DNA of 64,000 nt from Erpobdella octoculata (lineage: Eukaryota; Annelida; Clitellata; Hirudinida; Erpobdellidae), in contig OZ022243.1 of the NCBI GenBank assembly GCA_963978895.1, positions 14,982,765-15,046,764 on the forward strand, written 5' to 3'. Below are positions 31,751 through 43,346 of the stretch, in pieces; position 1 is the first letter of the stretch, and each line of letters opens with the position of its first letter. The notes under the pieces are model-generated. The model was not told where the DNA came from. It ran no database searches and was given only the letters and a program-made list of their open reading frames with translations. A program made the position numbers and the translations under genes.

Positions 31751-32447
31751 AATATCTTGGTCATATAGTTTCTGCCAAAGGGGTAGGAACCGATCCTGAA
31801 AAAATTGAAGCGGTTCCCCTTTTGAAAGAATTGCTATAGATTTAGCAGGTCCATTTCCAGTGTCAAAATCTGGCAATAAGTACATTCTTGTGGTCATAGA
31901 TTATTTTACCAAATGGCCAGAGGTTTTTGCTATACCTAATCAAGAAGCAGTGACAGTTGCCAACGTTTTTGTTGATGGCTGGGTTAGTCGCTATGGGTAT
32001 CAATGAAGCTCCATTCAGATCAGGGCAGGAACTTTGGTTCACAATATTTTAGAGAAATGTGCCGTGTTTTAGGCATACATAAAACCAGCACAACTCTCCT
32101 TCATCCTCAGTCTGACGGTATGGTGGAACGATTTAATCGAACTATTCAACAGCACGTGTCTAAGATGGTCGGTGAAAACCAAGTTGATTGGGATAAACAC
32201 ATTCCGTTATTTTTGATGGCTTACAGAGGATCGGTTCACAACACGATGAAGGCCATCCCCAAGTAAAATGTTATTTGGACGGGAGATACGACTTTCTTGC
32301 GATCTTATGTTTGGAAGTCCGGGAGACAAAGTAGAATCGGAAAGCGAGTATGCCGCACAATTGCGGTCTCGGTTAAATGAAATTCATTTCGTAGTCCGAA
32401 ATAGGATCAAGGCAGCCAGCGACAGAATGAAAACTCGGTATGATCGC
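31751..32447 (+). pseudogene. Gypsy-1 Pol: RT thumb joined to integrase core
   Basis: Around 31818 the RT thumb (DPEKIEAVP) passes without spacer into FERIAIDLAGPFP of the integrase, so RNase H and the H2C2 finger are deleted. The core keeps IDLAGP, LHSDQGRNF and DGMVERFNRT, that is D,D,E, but with a stop near 32003 and another at 32263. It is cut at 32447 by hAT-C; the C-terminal GPY/F-type end (LIHVDRLAKYYGG) resumes at 35662-35810. Confidence 0.88.
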
Positions 32448-32780
32448 CAGTGATGACGAGTACTTAAGTACATATGTACTTAAGTATGTACTTAAGTACA
32501 ATAGGTGTACTTGAGTACTTGTACTTAAGTCCTTTCGCGAACGTGTACTTAGTACTTGTACTTAAGTACATTTTTAGTGTACTTATTGAGTAAGTACATT
32601 TTAAAAGTAGCTAAGTACTTTAAAAAGAAATCATTTTATTTTTATTTAAAAATTATTATTTCAATTATTTATAATTTGTAAATTTAAAAATAAGTGTTTA
32701 TGTAACAGATTCTATGCTCAAGCATTTCCTGTTGTCGAGGTTATGCTTTGTCATTCTATTTTTTACGTGTTTGTTACAAG

Positions 32781-35433
32781 ATGGCCGATCTATCGGAATG
32801 TACCGATAACAACAAAGTTAATCAAGTTTTGCCTTTAGTTGTGAGGACATATTTCAGTGAAATAGTTTCTGACGATGGAGATAATATAGAAGCTCTTTGC
32901 AGTCTTTGCAAGCCTAAAAAGAATTTCATTCGCGGTCAATACAAAGCTCCTTCGAATTTCACCAAGCATATTCAGGTACGTTAAGAATGAGAATTTTGAT
33001 AATTTGTAAGCTGAGAATTTTAAAATGTGTATTATTTGGTTTTAGAGAGCTCATGGTAAAGAGCACATTGACTCGATGCACGTGCAGAGAAAACAGGTCA
33101 AACGAAGGGCTTCTGGAAATATTGATAGACCTGGTTCATCTGCCAAGCAAATACGGCTAGACGAAATGTCAGAAAATCGGCAGGTTACATCTAAAAAAGC
33201 AGAACAATTAATAACAGAATTTGTAGTTCGGGACATGCAGCCTCTGTCTATTGTAGAAGGTCCAGGGTTCAGAGATATGGTTGAGGGAATTAATCACAAA
33301 ATCAAGGTGATGTGTACAGAAACTTTAAAAAGCAGGTTAACATTGATGTTTGATACAATGGCTGGCAATTTAAAAAAAACGCTACAAGACTGTGAATTTG
33401 TGTGTACCACAGCTGACATTTGGACTCACCAGACTCGAAGTTATATCGGCGTTACATGCCACTGGCTAAAAAATGATTTTGGTCGGAGCAGTGCGGTACT
33501 TGCTTTTCGACGATTCAAAGGAACTCATTCATTCGACAAAATTGCATCTACTCTTATGAGCATCCACACTGAGTTCAACCTGGACTGTTCCAAAATAGTT
33601 CATGTTGTGACTGATAATGGAAGCAACTTTGTAAAAGCATTTAAATAGTATGCTGAATCAAGCATATTAGAGCTGGAACCATCAGAGAGCAAGGACAGTG
33701 ATCGGGACATCGAAGACGAGACTATTCATCAACCGATATCTCAATTTTTTGAGCAAACTGATTCTGACGAGTTTTCAGGTGTTTATTTGCCTCCTCATCT
33801 ACCGTGTTTCTCACACACATTAAATTTGTTGGTGTCTACAGATGCCAATAAAGCCAGTGATGCATCTTTTAAACGAATGTATCGTTCAGTAGCAAGCAAA
33901 TGTTCTAGCTTAAGCAACACAGCACACCAAAGTTCAAAGGCCGCTGAAGTTGTATTTGATATACTTGGGAGAACAATACCTAAGCCAAACTCAACTCGGT
34001 GGAACTCTGAGTTTGACAGCTACAATACAATATACAATATGAAGGACAAAATTAATATTGTGATGGAACGACTGCAGCTGCCAAAATTTAGTAACCAAGA
34101 TTTGGCATTCTTGGGAGAGTGGCTCGATGTAATGAAACCAATTGCACAGGCTCTTGACAAATTACAAGGAGAAAATACACCTGAATCCTCTTTTGGCTCA
34201 ATTCTGCCGACACTGCAGGTCATTCAACGACGACTGATAGCAACCACATCAATCTATACTGCAAGCTTAATTACAGCTCTTCAGATTGGAATGCAGAAAA
34301 AGTTTGGAAATATTTTAAAATTTGATGACATGGCAATGAACTTTAAGATCAAAGCTTTAGTAATAGCCGCTGTGTCACACCCATACTTCAAAGTTCGCTG
34401 GCTGCCATTGACACATCGTAAGATGGCTGAAGAACTGTTTGTAGTTGAAGTCAAACGTATAAACGAAACAAACACTTCTCCAGAAGCAGAGGTTGTGACA
34501 GAATTAAGTGGAGATTTCTACGGGTTTCATGAACCAGATTCAGAAAGTAGTGATTCAGCTTACAAAGTGGAAGCCTATCAGTACTTAAATGATCCATTAC
34601 ATGCCATGAATCAACTAAAAATTTGATTTGTTACAAGGTGTCTTGAGAGCTTTTTTTAATTTACAACTTTGTGATATATTTAATTATAATTTTTATTTTA
34701 TTTAGGTATCCGGCAGTTGCAAAGGTTTTTCTTAAATTCAACACGACCATTCCATCGTCCGCTGCTGTTGAAAGATTATTCAGTCAAGCGGGGCTCATAT
34801 ATATAGAATAGATATATCGGCCCGCCTGTTGTTTAGGAAGGCTTTTAGCGAGGCAGCCTAGTAGACCGTAGATACGAAACGAAGAACTGATAGTTACAAC
34901 CGTATAGTAACTTAATCAAGTATTTTTTTAATAGAAAAAAAAGAATTTTTTATGTACAAAATAAATTTTTAACTTTATAAAAATTAACAAATTTTTTTTA
35001 TAAAAATTTCAGTTGACATTGAATTTTATTTAGTTCGATGGTCTATTTATGTCTATTTAACGTCGCCTGTGTTATCGGTAAATTAGAATTGTATATTTCT
35101 TATGTCGGATATCGCGTTAAATTAAAATAAAGCTCATATCAACTACTTTTAGCTATAAGAAATCGACGTTTCTGTTTCTTACAAACCGGAGTTTAGTCTC
35201 CGCTGTCGTACCAAAATAGATTAATACAAATAATGAATATTCATGTAACCAAAAAGACTCTAAATCGTTTTTTCGGAGGCCATCTTGGCATCTCGCTCAA
35301 AACCTGCTCATCTCCGATATATCTATTCTATATATATGGCGGGGCTCATACTAACTCCTTTGCGTAATAGACTCAGCGACACATATTTTGAAACATTGCT
35401 TCTTTTGAATAAAAACAAGGCATTTTGGTGATG
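32781..35433 (+). pseudogene. hAT-C transposase, three exons, disabled
   Basis: Exon 1 (32781-32975) starts MADLSECTDNN and carries the BED finger; exon 2 runs from 33046 to about 34624. Catalytic and structural motifs are CTTADIWTHQTRSYIG (first Asp), HVVTDNGSNFVKAFK (second Asp), PCFSHTLNLLVS (C-x2-H), PNSTRWNSEFDS and, in exon 3 (from 34706), AAVERLFSQAG with the catalytic Glu region. Three lesions kill it: a TAG at 33646, an 8-bp deletion at about 34622 that removes the exon 2 donor still present in hAT-A, and NA-1 inserted in exon 3 (34797-35338). Confidence 0.93.
34797..35338. mobile_element. NA-1 element, complete copy 2 (542 bp)
   Basis: Inverted ends CATATATATAGAATAGATAT at 34797 and the complement ending at 35338, about 25 bp with no mismatch, extending to TCGG. 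Flanking GCGGGGCT on both sides is an 8-bp target duplication, confirmed by the uninterrupted hAT-A sequence. It codes for nothing. An 8-bp duplication fits hAT, P or Merlin superfamilies. Confidence 0.93.
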
Positions 35434-36049
35434 TTTTTTTAATAAATACTTGGTTTTATGCTGTGGAAACAATCTTGTTTTGATCAATAAAAATTTTCAA
35501 TGTACTTGAGTACTTGTACTTAAGTACAATTTAAAAATCTGTACTTGTACTTAAGTACAAGATGAATAATGTACTTGTACTTAAAGTACATTTAACACAG
35601 AGTACTTAGTACTTATACTTAAGTACATTTTCTGAGTACTTACGTCAACACTGATGATCGCCAATCAAATATGAGTTTAAAGAAAATCATTAAAAAGATC
35701 AATGATGTCATCTACCGAATTCAAAAGGGCCAACGTACTAAGATGAAATTAATTCATGTTGACCGCCTTGCAAAATATTATGGAGGTAATGAAACTGTTC
35801 GGGACGAACAGGATTAAGAAGGGGGTAGTTTTTAGTTTTATATCTACGGTTTATAATTTTCTATCACAGCTGATGAACCTCAGAAGACTTTATGAACTAA
35901 GAAAGACATAAAAATATAGAGTTGAGTGATTACATAACTTCAATCAACCAGTCATAATTACAGTTACTAAGACACAAGTTTTTGACAAAGTGTGTATTTC
36001 TTCTAAAAAATAAAGGACCATTTCCAAAGAACCTGAATATTATAAAACT

Positions 36050-36159
36050 GGTGTCAGAAGCAGGATACTTTTGGAAATGGGTTTAAAACACAAGTTTTTG
36101 ATTAAGTGTGTATTTCTTCTAATGAATAAAGGACCATTTTCAAAGAACCTGAATATTAT

Positions 36160-36160
<1 letters not shown>
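36050..36160 (+). mobile_element. Collapsed second Gypsy-1 unit behind the 3' LTR
   Basis: After the 3' LTR the primer-binding site (CTGGTGTCAGAAGCAGG) and the start of gag (ATGGGTTTA) recur, then abruptly the last 75 bp of an LTR. This is what remains of a tandem LTR-interior-LTR-interior-LTR array. Confidence 0.8.

Positions 36161-36163
<3 letters not shown>

Positions 36164-36218
<55 letters not shown>
36164..36218. repeat. (TA)n microsatellite
   Basis: TA tract ending the Gypsy-1 region. Confidence 0.95.
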
Positions 36219-36223
<5 letters not shown>

Positions 36224-36315
36224 TCTATCGGTTGCATTTTTTTATGAAAAGGACATAATTGCACCTCTTTTTTTTTCCTTATAACGTTTTAAAATAATTT
36301 TAAAAAATATTCTAA

Positions 36316-36850
36316 ACTAGCGGGGTGCCCGGCGTTGCCCGGGATTTGTAGAGATTTTCAAATGTTTGTCTCTCTCGATCTCGTTTCCTTCCCCGCTTGC
36401 TCTACTGCTCTCGGTCGCTTTCCCGCTCCGTGCTGCTTTCCTGATCCCGGTCGCTTTCCCGCTCACGTTCGCTTTCTCGCTCCCGTTCGCTTTCCCGCTC
36501 CGGTTCGCTTTCCCGCTCCCTTTCCCGATTCCGGACGCTTTCCCGCTCTTGGTCGCTTTACTTTTCCCGCTCGCTTGCTCGCTCTCAGTTGCATTTTTCG
36601 TTCCCTATTGCTTTCCCGTTCCCGCTCATTTTCTAATTCCCGTTTCCGCTCTCCCTCTCCGCTCATTTTGTGTCCGATTTCAATTTTTTTCGCTATAATT
36701 GTCTCTGATTGCCTCTCAAGCTTGTGTGAAAATTAATTACGATCGGATGAATGGTGTAGCAATACAACCTATCCTCAGACCTACCAAATGTACACAAAAA
36801 ATTTCATAAAAATCGGAGGAGTTTGAAGTCAAACATTATGACATGAGATT
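36316..36850 (+). mobile_element. TACCCGG-family repeat, copy 4
   Basis: Head ACTAGCGGGGTGCCCGGCG, CT-rich part with TCGCTTTCCCGCTCC words to 36660, then GAATGGTGTAGCAAT and a tail with AAAATTTCATAAAAATCGG to about 36850. Frames across the CT-rich part are translated repeat. Confidence 0.65.
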
Positions 36851-36952
<102 letters not shown>

Positions 36953-38046
36953 ACTCACAAAGCTGGTAATCCTTTACGTCCAATAATCTCTCAATGCCCT
37001 GCTCCTACATATCATTTAGCTAAATATATCAACAAGATAATTTTTCCATTTTGTCCTAATCAATATAGTATAAAATCGTCTCTGGATTTTGTTGACTTGG
37101 TTCACGGTTGCAAGAATAAAGGAATTTGTGCATCTTTAGATGTTGAAAGTTTATTTACTAATGTACCTGTTCAAGAAACAATTTCAATTATCTGCCGTTA
37201 CGTGTATAATCATTCAACGTTGCCTCCTCCAAGAATTCCTGAAGAGCTTTTGAAACAAATTTTGACTATCTGTACTTCAGAATCACCATTTCGACATCCT
37301 AATAATAATTTATACCTCCAAGTCGACGGTGTCGCCATTGGGTCTCCACTCGGACCTACATTCGCCAATTTTTATATGGGAAATTTAGAGACAACTGTTC
37401 TGTTAAATTTCAATCCCAAACCATTATTATATGCTAGATATGTCGACGATATTTTTTTTCTTGTGGAAAATGAGTCTGATTTGTTTAAATTGAGGGATAG
37501 TTTTGAAGAAAAATCCGTTCTACATTTTACTGTTGATTTGAATCATCAAAATAAACAACAAGTACATTTCTTAGATACTCTTATTACTTCCACCGAGAGC
37601 GGACTCAAAACTAAAGTCTACATTAAACCAACCAATAATGGTGTCTGTCTAAATGGTGATAGCGAGTGTCCCGACAGATACAAGGCTAGTGTCATCAATA
37701 GTTATTTATTACGGACATACAGATTTTCTGAGAATTGGATGGAGTTCAACATCGAAGTCGAAAGGATTAAAAAAGTTCTTATCAACAATAACTTCTCTAA
37801 TACCGTTGTAGACAACGCCATCAATAGTTTTGTTACCAAGATGGTTACCAAAGAATCCTCTACACAGAAGGTAAAAGAGGACAACATCAAACTAATAACC
37901 TTGTTCTATAGAAATCAGATGCATTCCGATTATAAATTGGACGAATCTGTTTTACGTAGAATTATCAGTAAAGAAGTTTCAGTTATACATCCTAATAATA
38001 ACGTGTTGAAGTTATATATTTACTATAAAAACCTCAAACCTTTTTA
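36953..38046 (+). CDS. PLE-B reverse transcriptase (5'-truncated)
   Basis: Open from the TA tract. Motifs: GNPLRPIISQCPAP, ASLDVESLFTNVP (motif A), IGSPLGPTFANFYMGN (motif B), YARYVDDIFF (motif C, YVDD) and VHFLDTLIT. The frame stops at 38046 through a one-base shift in a T run (CCTTTTTAACC); the next frame continues without loss of residues. Everything upstream of the fingers, including the Penelope DKG-type region, is missing. Confidence 0.92.
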
Positions 38047-38987
38047 ACCTTGTAATTGCCAACAATAGAACCCGGAAAAAAGATGATATCCTACAGCAAA
38101 CCAACTTGGTATACCAATTTAAATGTCCGTTGCCACACAGTAAGGTGGAACAATATATTGGTCATACCAGAACTAAACTGTCTCGTAGGTTAACAATGCA
38201 TCTGCAATCCAGCAGTATTCGACAGCATTTTGAAACAATACATCATCGAAAACTCACACGTGAAGTTCTTGTTGCTAATTCGAATATTGTTGTTAAAGAA
38301 TACGATCCTCTTCGACTTAAAATAAAAGAAGCTCTTTATATTCAGAAACTCTGCCCTTCAATTAATAAACAATTTGAAAAGTTTTCTACAACTCTTAGAT
38401 TATTTGGATTCACTGAGGACATTGCTTCACGACCGAATTTTGAAAAGAGTAACAATGTTTTGACTGCCTCTGACAATGTTGACACTTCGATTAACGGAAA
38501 TAGCATGGGTCCTATTGATCTCTCAAATGGTCATCTTCTCGATACCTTTTCTAACGCGACTCTTGATGTTTCCAATGTTAATGAATTCCACGACATCGGT
38601 AACTGCTGCTCTGTTGATCTGGTTCAATCACTCGATAATTTTCTTGAGACTGATTCACCTGATGAGTTTCAGCTTAATCATAAGTGTGATATGTATAAAA
38701 CAAACAGTCCTGACGTTTTGGACGCATGCTCTTTTTCGCAATATTTCGATACCACGCAAGATCCGTCATCTAAAGATACTTTAGAAAATATCCTCACAGA
38801 AAGTCCTTGTTCTTTCACGACCGTTGTTGATGACTTGGATCAACCTGTTAGTCCTGATGATACCGCGCGCACCTGTGTCGAAGAAGAATGTCAGATTGAT
38901 GACAATTGTTCGTACTCATCCAGTTCCTTCCTCCATTTACTTTCAAACGAGAACATCACTGTTCGACGAAAGCGGAGATATTCTTGA
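38047..38987 (+). CDS. PLE-B GIY-YIG endonuclease and acidic C-terminal extension
   Basis: LVYQFKCPLPHSKVEQYIGH and [12 protein letters not shown] form the nuclease core, followed by the KIKEALYIQKLCPSINKQ block. From about 38430 to the stop at 38985 there are some 180 residues rich in Asp, Ser and Asn (for example DSPDEFQLNHKC, SPDDTARTCVEEECQ), ending ENITVRRKRRYS. The abrupt basic end after a long acidic tail is shared with PLE-C and PLE-D. I know no described function for it; nuclear targeting or RNA/DNA contact are inferences. Confidence 0.9.
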
Positions 38988-39304
38988 TTTTATTTATTTA
39001 AATATCTTATGTAATTTCGACTTAATTTAATCATTTATTATCATAATACTTGCTTTTATTATTATTATTATTATTATTACTGCTACTATGATTTTATCCT
39101 TTATTAAACGTTTTTAATTATACTTATTTTATCCTCATAATTCCAGTTTATTTTATGTACGTTAATTTAATTACATTGTCTAAATTTGACAATTTTTATT
39201 AATATCTTTCTATTGAGATAATTTCTTGAGGATATTAGTGTATTTGTATATTTAGTTATTACATGTTTTCTTATCTTTTGCCTCCTTTTACGCGATCGTA
39301 TTTA

Positions 39305-39347
39305 CAGACTCTGAAGATGGCGAAAGCCGAAACGGCCCGTAAGTCTG
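39305..39347 (+). ncRNA. Hammerhead ribozyme motif HHR-1, best conserved
   Basis: CAGACT, core CTGAAGA, stem II GGC-GAAA-GCC with a tetraloop, GAAA, stem III ACGG-C-CCGT, A at the cleavage position, AGTCTG. Stem I is six perfect pairs. Position 7 of the core is variable in hammerheads, so CTGAAGA is allowed. One extra T precedes stem II as in all copies here. Stem III has almost no loop, which favours a dimeric fold. Confidence 0.88.
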
Positions 39348-39512
39348 AAATAAAGAAAGTTTTAAATGTTAATACTTTTCTTAATACGTGTTGCAGTAAA
39401 CAAAAAACGTTGTTCCGAAATATTGAGAAAGTATCTATAAAACTCATAGCGGCTAAATGGAGACTTATTTTTAATCGAGCTTGTCTTAAAGAAAATCTTA
39501 TGCCATCTTACA

Positions 39513-39516
<4 letters not shown>
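39348..39516 (+). CDS. PLE-B conserved short coding segment
   Basis: Ends AAKWRLIFNRACLKENLMPS directly before (TA)n at 39517. Same W-x-x-x-FN-x-x-C pattern as the other PLE copies. Confidence 0.6.
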
Positions 39517-39572
<56 letters not shown>

Positions 39573-40326
39573 TATATATATATATATATACATATATATC
39601 TATATTATAGTTGCCCACGTCACTCACTCACTCACTGATTCTATCACGCTTACGTAATTGGTCGTATAGATGATATCAATGTGCACGTAAGAATTTATGG
39701 CACGCAGGCGTGTAATAAAAATTATTATGCAATTGTACCTATCTCACTCAGTCTCAGTCCTAGAGATCAAAAGAAGTGGCGCTGCAATCGAAAAATATTA
39801 TATAATAGATTTAAAAAAATCTCAGAACCAAGGACCACTTCTCGATGGCCGTCAATTCCCAAGAAATGTCGTGTATACTGAAATTCTTCAATAACCAATT
39901 ATTGCATGTTTCAATTTTCACATCCTTTGAATTTATATGAAATACTTTAGTAAATTGAAAATTTTAACACAATAAAAAATTTCATTAAATTTGCTGATAC
40001 ATGCAAAAAAAATTTTATGGTTATCAAATGTCATTTTGTTTTTGTTGACTGTTTTTTATAAAATGTATCCAAAGTACATCGTACTTTTAAAACAAGCGTC
40101 CTTGTGGCAGCAAAACATCTATGTATGTATGTTAGCAATTACACATAACTCGGCGGCCGCAGGGGTCAGCAATCAGCAGTTGATAAAAGTTAGTGAGCGC
40201 AGGCGTGTAATAAAAGTTATTACGCAAGTGTACAATGACAGCCTCAAAGATCAAAAAAGGTGATACTGCAATAAAAATGAACATATAATTAAATTTTTAA
40301 AATCCGTCATTTATATATACTCTAGT
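39517..40326. repeat. (TA)n, then non-coding DNA with a repeated motif
   Basis: TA at 39517-39592. A block GCAGGCGTGTAATAAAA with the following TTATTA and GCAA occurs at 39705 and again at 40200, about 495 bp apart, indicating an old tandem or two members of one repeat. GTCACTCACTCACTCACTG lies at 39620. No gene. Confidence 0.6.
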
Positions 40327-40484
<158 letters not shown>

Positions 40485-40726
40485 TTCTTGTACGCAAACT
40501 CCATTGAATATAATTGCCCATTTTGTATTTGTTAATTTTTTTGCCAAAGACTCAAAACGTCGAAGGGAAGCCCGTTGTTGGGAAGATAGACTATTAACGA
40601 ATTCCTTGTTTGCAGCAGTATTTACGTTTATTTGTAAAAAATTTAAAAAATTTAAAAAGACAGTTATGTTATAAAATAAATAAAATAAACTAAAAGGAGT
40701 AACTTATAAGTTTAAAGTAATAAGCA

Positions 40727-40769
40727 GGGCTAACGTGTTTCGACAGTTAGTTTGTCATCATCAGAGCCC
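40727..40769 (-). ncRNA. Hammerhead ribozyme motif HHR-4
   Basis: GGGCT, CTGATGA, stem II GACA/TGTC with a 7-base loop, GAAA, a short weak stem III (CACGT), T or A at the cleavage position, AGCCC. Stem I is five perfect pairs. Stem III is poorer than in HHR-1 and HHR-2. Confidence 0.7.
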
Positions 40770-41088
40770 GAAAAGAAAAACAAAACATGGATAGAATAAT
40801 GAAAAGTGAAATAAGTTAAAACCGATAATGAAACAAAATAATAATATTTATTTTTTGAGAATGACATGTTAATTTATTTTACTATAGGGAGATATTAAAA
40901 ATAAATTATATAATAAAACTGTTATACATTTAAAAAATACGGTCGAAAAGCAAAATCTATTAATTGTCAAACGACAGATCTACATCAAATCTCGCGCAAC
41001 CATGACATTGTTAAAACGGAAACCATCTCTGAAGAATTGCCAAAATTAAATTAATTAATTAAAATGCCACGTAATTTTACACAAAACG

Positions 41089-41793
41089 TTATCGTCGACG
41101 TCGCATAGTTATATTGTCACAATGCAGAACTGCCGCCATTCTTGCCAAAAGAACATTTTCATCATTAACTGCTTCATTTATCGAAACAATCTCATCAGCA
41201 CGGTCGTCACACAATGTCGTATCTACCGAAACCCGATCACACGTAGATGACGAGTTGTCGCGGACCGGCTGGCCAACGCTTTCGTGTCGAGAGCCGTCAC
41301 TGCTCTCACCGCCGCCACTTTCAGGGTCCACGATATGATCCATAGCAGATGTCGACATGGACGAGGGGCCGATATCTAAGTTATCTTCAACAGGATCACC
41401 ACACTGCTCCTCGCACGGCTCGAAAGAAGAAAATGAAGTGTCCGCATCAAAAAAGATATCGGTGGCAGGACTTGGAACGGGACGACTGGAAACGGGCTCA
41501 CCACTGTAGCCACTGTGTAAATCAAAATCAGTCGCACCACCTGTAACTCCACTGACAATCTCAGGACCCTGGGTACAGGTAGAAGTTAATTTTACCGAAG
41601 AATTGTTAAGTTTGGGCTTTATAATTTTGACCTCACAAGTTAGAATTTTATAATCTCCAAATAGTTGTAATGTGAGATTAAAGGCATCTCGCTGAATGTT
41701 CATGATAGGTGCTTCTCTATGTATATATAAGGCCTCCTGTATTTTTAACCGCAATATATCATTAGGAGAAGATAAGTATTGTAGTATTTTCAT
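41089..41793 (-). CDS. PLE-D C-terminal extension
   Basis: Begins with LRLKIQEALYIHREAPIMNI, the end of the endonuclease module. About 180 acidic, Ser/Asp/Glu-rich residues follow, ending LHCDNITMRRRR at the stop. The DNA is GC-richer than its surroundings. Its sequence shares almost nothing with PLE-B and PLE-C except composition and the final NIT-x-RR-x-R tail. Confidence 0.8.
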   Translation of the reverse strand: MKILQYLSSPNDILRLKIQEALYIHREAPIMNIQRDAFNLTLQLFGDYKILTCEVKIIKPKLNNSSVKLTSTCTQGPEIVSGVTGGATDFDLHSGYSGEPVSSRPVPSPATDIFFDADTSFSSFEPCEEQCGDPVEDNLDIGPSSMSTSAMDHIVDPESGGGESSDGSRHESVGQPVRDNSSSTCDRVSVDTTLCDDRADEIVSINEAVNDENVLLARMAAVLHCDNITMRRRR

Positions 41794-43254
41794 TCAATAT
41801 TGATCTTGTAAGAGGAATGGCTTTGTGTTCACGCAGGAAATGAGCACGGATACCCCCGCCCTGAACGTGCATCGTCAATCTTCTAGCCAGAGTTGTTCGA
41901 GTCTGTCCAATGTAACTAGTTTTATTATCGTGTTGGAAAGGGCATTGAAACTGATAAACTACGTTGGTTCTCTTGAGAAAATTAGAATTAACCAGATTAT
42001 TTTTCATAACTAATTGATGAGTTTTTTTTTTAGTTTTGTAGTAGATTATTATTTTTAACTGGTGGGTATCAGGAGAAGTGACAAAGACATTGTTTGAGAT
42101 AATATCTTTAAGAACCTTTCCATCAGTCTCCAGTCCTCCATGCACTTGGGCTCCATAGTATAACGCTATGGGAAGTTTTTTTCCACAATCAGCAACAACT
42201 CCCATAGTATTTGCAAGCTTTTTGTCCAAAAACACTTGTATAGTTTTATCTATTTCAGTGTTTGTAAAATTATTGTTCACCAGTAAAGTTTTAATTTTTT
42301 GAGTCTTACGATCAAACTCAATCCAATTCTCTGCAACACGGTAGGCTCTGTGTAGGTAGTTATTGATAACATTAACTTTATAACGATCTGGGCAATATCC
42401 AAGTGCATTTAAAGTCTCCCCAGTCGAAGACGGCTTGGTATAAACACTCAGTTTCAGACCGGACTCAAACTGAGAGACTAGCGTATCCAGAAATGGTAAC
42501 TGCCGGTTAATGTCACTCAATTCAAACGTGAAATGTAATACAGAATGTTCCTCAAAAGTATCACGCAAAACCATTAGTTCGGAAACGTCGCGGCAACAGA
42601 CAAAAATATCGTCGACATATCGTCCATACAGATGTGGTTGTTGAAGAATACCGTTGAACACTTTATTTTCCAAATGTCCCATATAAAATCCTGCAAATGT
42701 AGGACCCAACGGCGATCCCATAGCCACACCTGTCGGCCTGTACATAGAGAACACCGTCGGGGCCAGTGAACGGAACTTCAGTGGTGCATAAGCGCAATAA
42801 ATCGGACAAGACACTTTCTTGGAGAGAAGGAGGAGCAAGGTTGGTGTTATGGTAAACACAATTTAAAATTATCTTGATAGTTTCAAATACCGGTACATTT
42901 GTGAAGAGACTTTCCACGTCCAAGGATGCAATAATTCCATTAGATGGTTGAGAACTTCTTATTAAATCGATAAACTGAGAGGTAGATTTTAAACTGTATG
43001 TTGATGGACAATATGGAGAGATCAGGTTATTAATAGATTTTGAGAGAGAATATACAGCAGTAGGACACTGAGATATTATAGGTCTTAATGGAAATCCGTT
43101 TTTATGTATTTTTATGTTGCCGTACATATAAGCAGGGCCGTACTCGCCGATGATCTGGCAAAACCGAGTGTCTGGACGTAATTGTGAGTTAGCAATGGAA
43201 ATCAATCTATTGGCATTTCTCTTAAGATCGTCCAAAGAACTAGAAGTGATGGTC

Positions 43255-43256
<2 letters not shown>
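41762..43256 (-). pseudogene. PLE-D reverse transcriptase and GIY-YIG endonuclease
   Basis: Starts near the RT fingers (GPAYMYGNIKIHKNGF, LRPIISQCPTAVYS), then ASLDVESLFTNVPVF (motif A). A one-base shift occurs near 42735, then MGSPLGPTFAGFYMGH (motif B), YGRYVDDIFVCC (motif C) and PFLDTLVS. The nuclease has VVYQFQCPFQHDNKTSYIGQ and TRTTLARRLTMH. A second shift lies near 41790 before the extension. Apart from two frameshifts the domains are complete from the fingers onward. Confidence 0.9.

Positions 43257-43258
<2 letters not shown>

Positions 43259-43344
<86 letters not shown>
43259..43344. repeat. (TA)n directly upstream of PLE-D
   Basis: Pure TA tract at the truncated 5' end of PLE-D. 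Confidence 0.97.

Positions 43345-43346
<2 letters not shown>

Larger units (their letters stand above)
32448..35653 (+). mobile_element. hAT-C, Tol2-like DNA transposon inside Gypsy-1
   Basis: Termini CAGTGATGACGAGTAC (32448) and GTACTTACGTCAACACTG (ending 35653). Flanks ATGATCGC at 32440-32447 and 35654-35661 are a perfect 8-bp target duplication in unique sequence. Both ends have arrays of AAGTAC/GTACTTAAGTAC. It is almost identical to hAT-A outside the part deleted there, so the two were active at a similar, recent time. Confidence 0.97.
28822..36050 (+). mobile_element. Gypsy-1, Ty3/Gypsy LTR retrotransposon interrupted by hAT-C
   Basis: 5' LTR remnant 28822-29027, primer-binding site CTGGTGTCAGAAGCAGG at 29028, gag, pol, polypurine tract AAGAAGGGGG (35819-35828) and 3' LTR to about 36048. 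The LTRs share TCTACGGTTTATAATTTTC and CCTGAATATT words. pol lacks RNase H and part of the integrase, and hAT-C splits the integrase end. Confidence 0.9.

Noticed and set aside
35860..35890. CTGATGA near 35870 as a further hammerhead
   Set aside because: It lies in the Gypsy-1 LTR, without GAAA or pairing stems; the other LTR reads CTGATAA.
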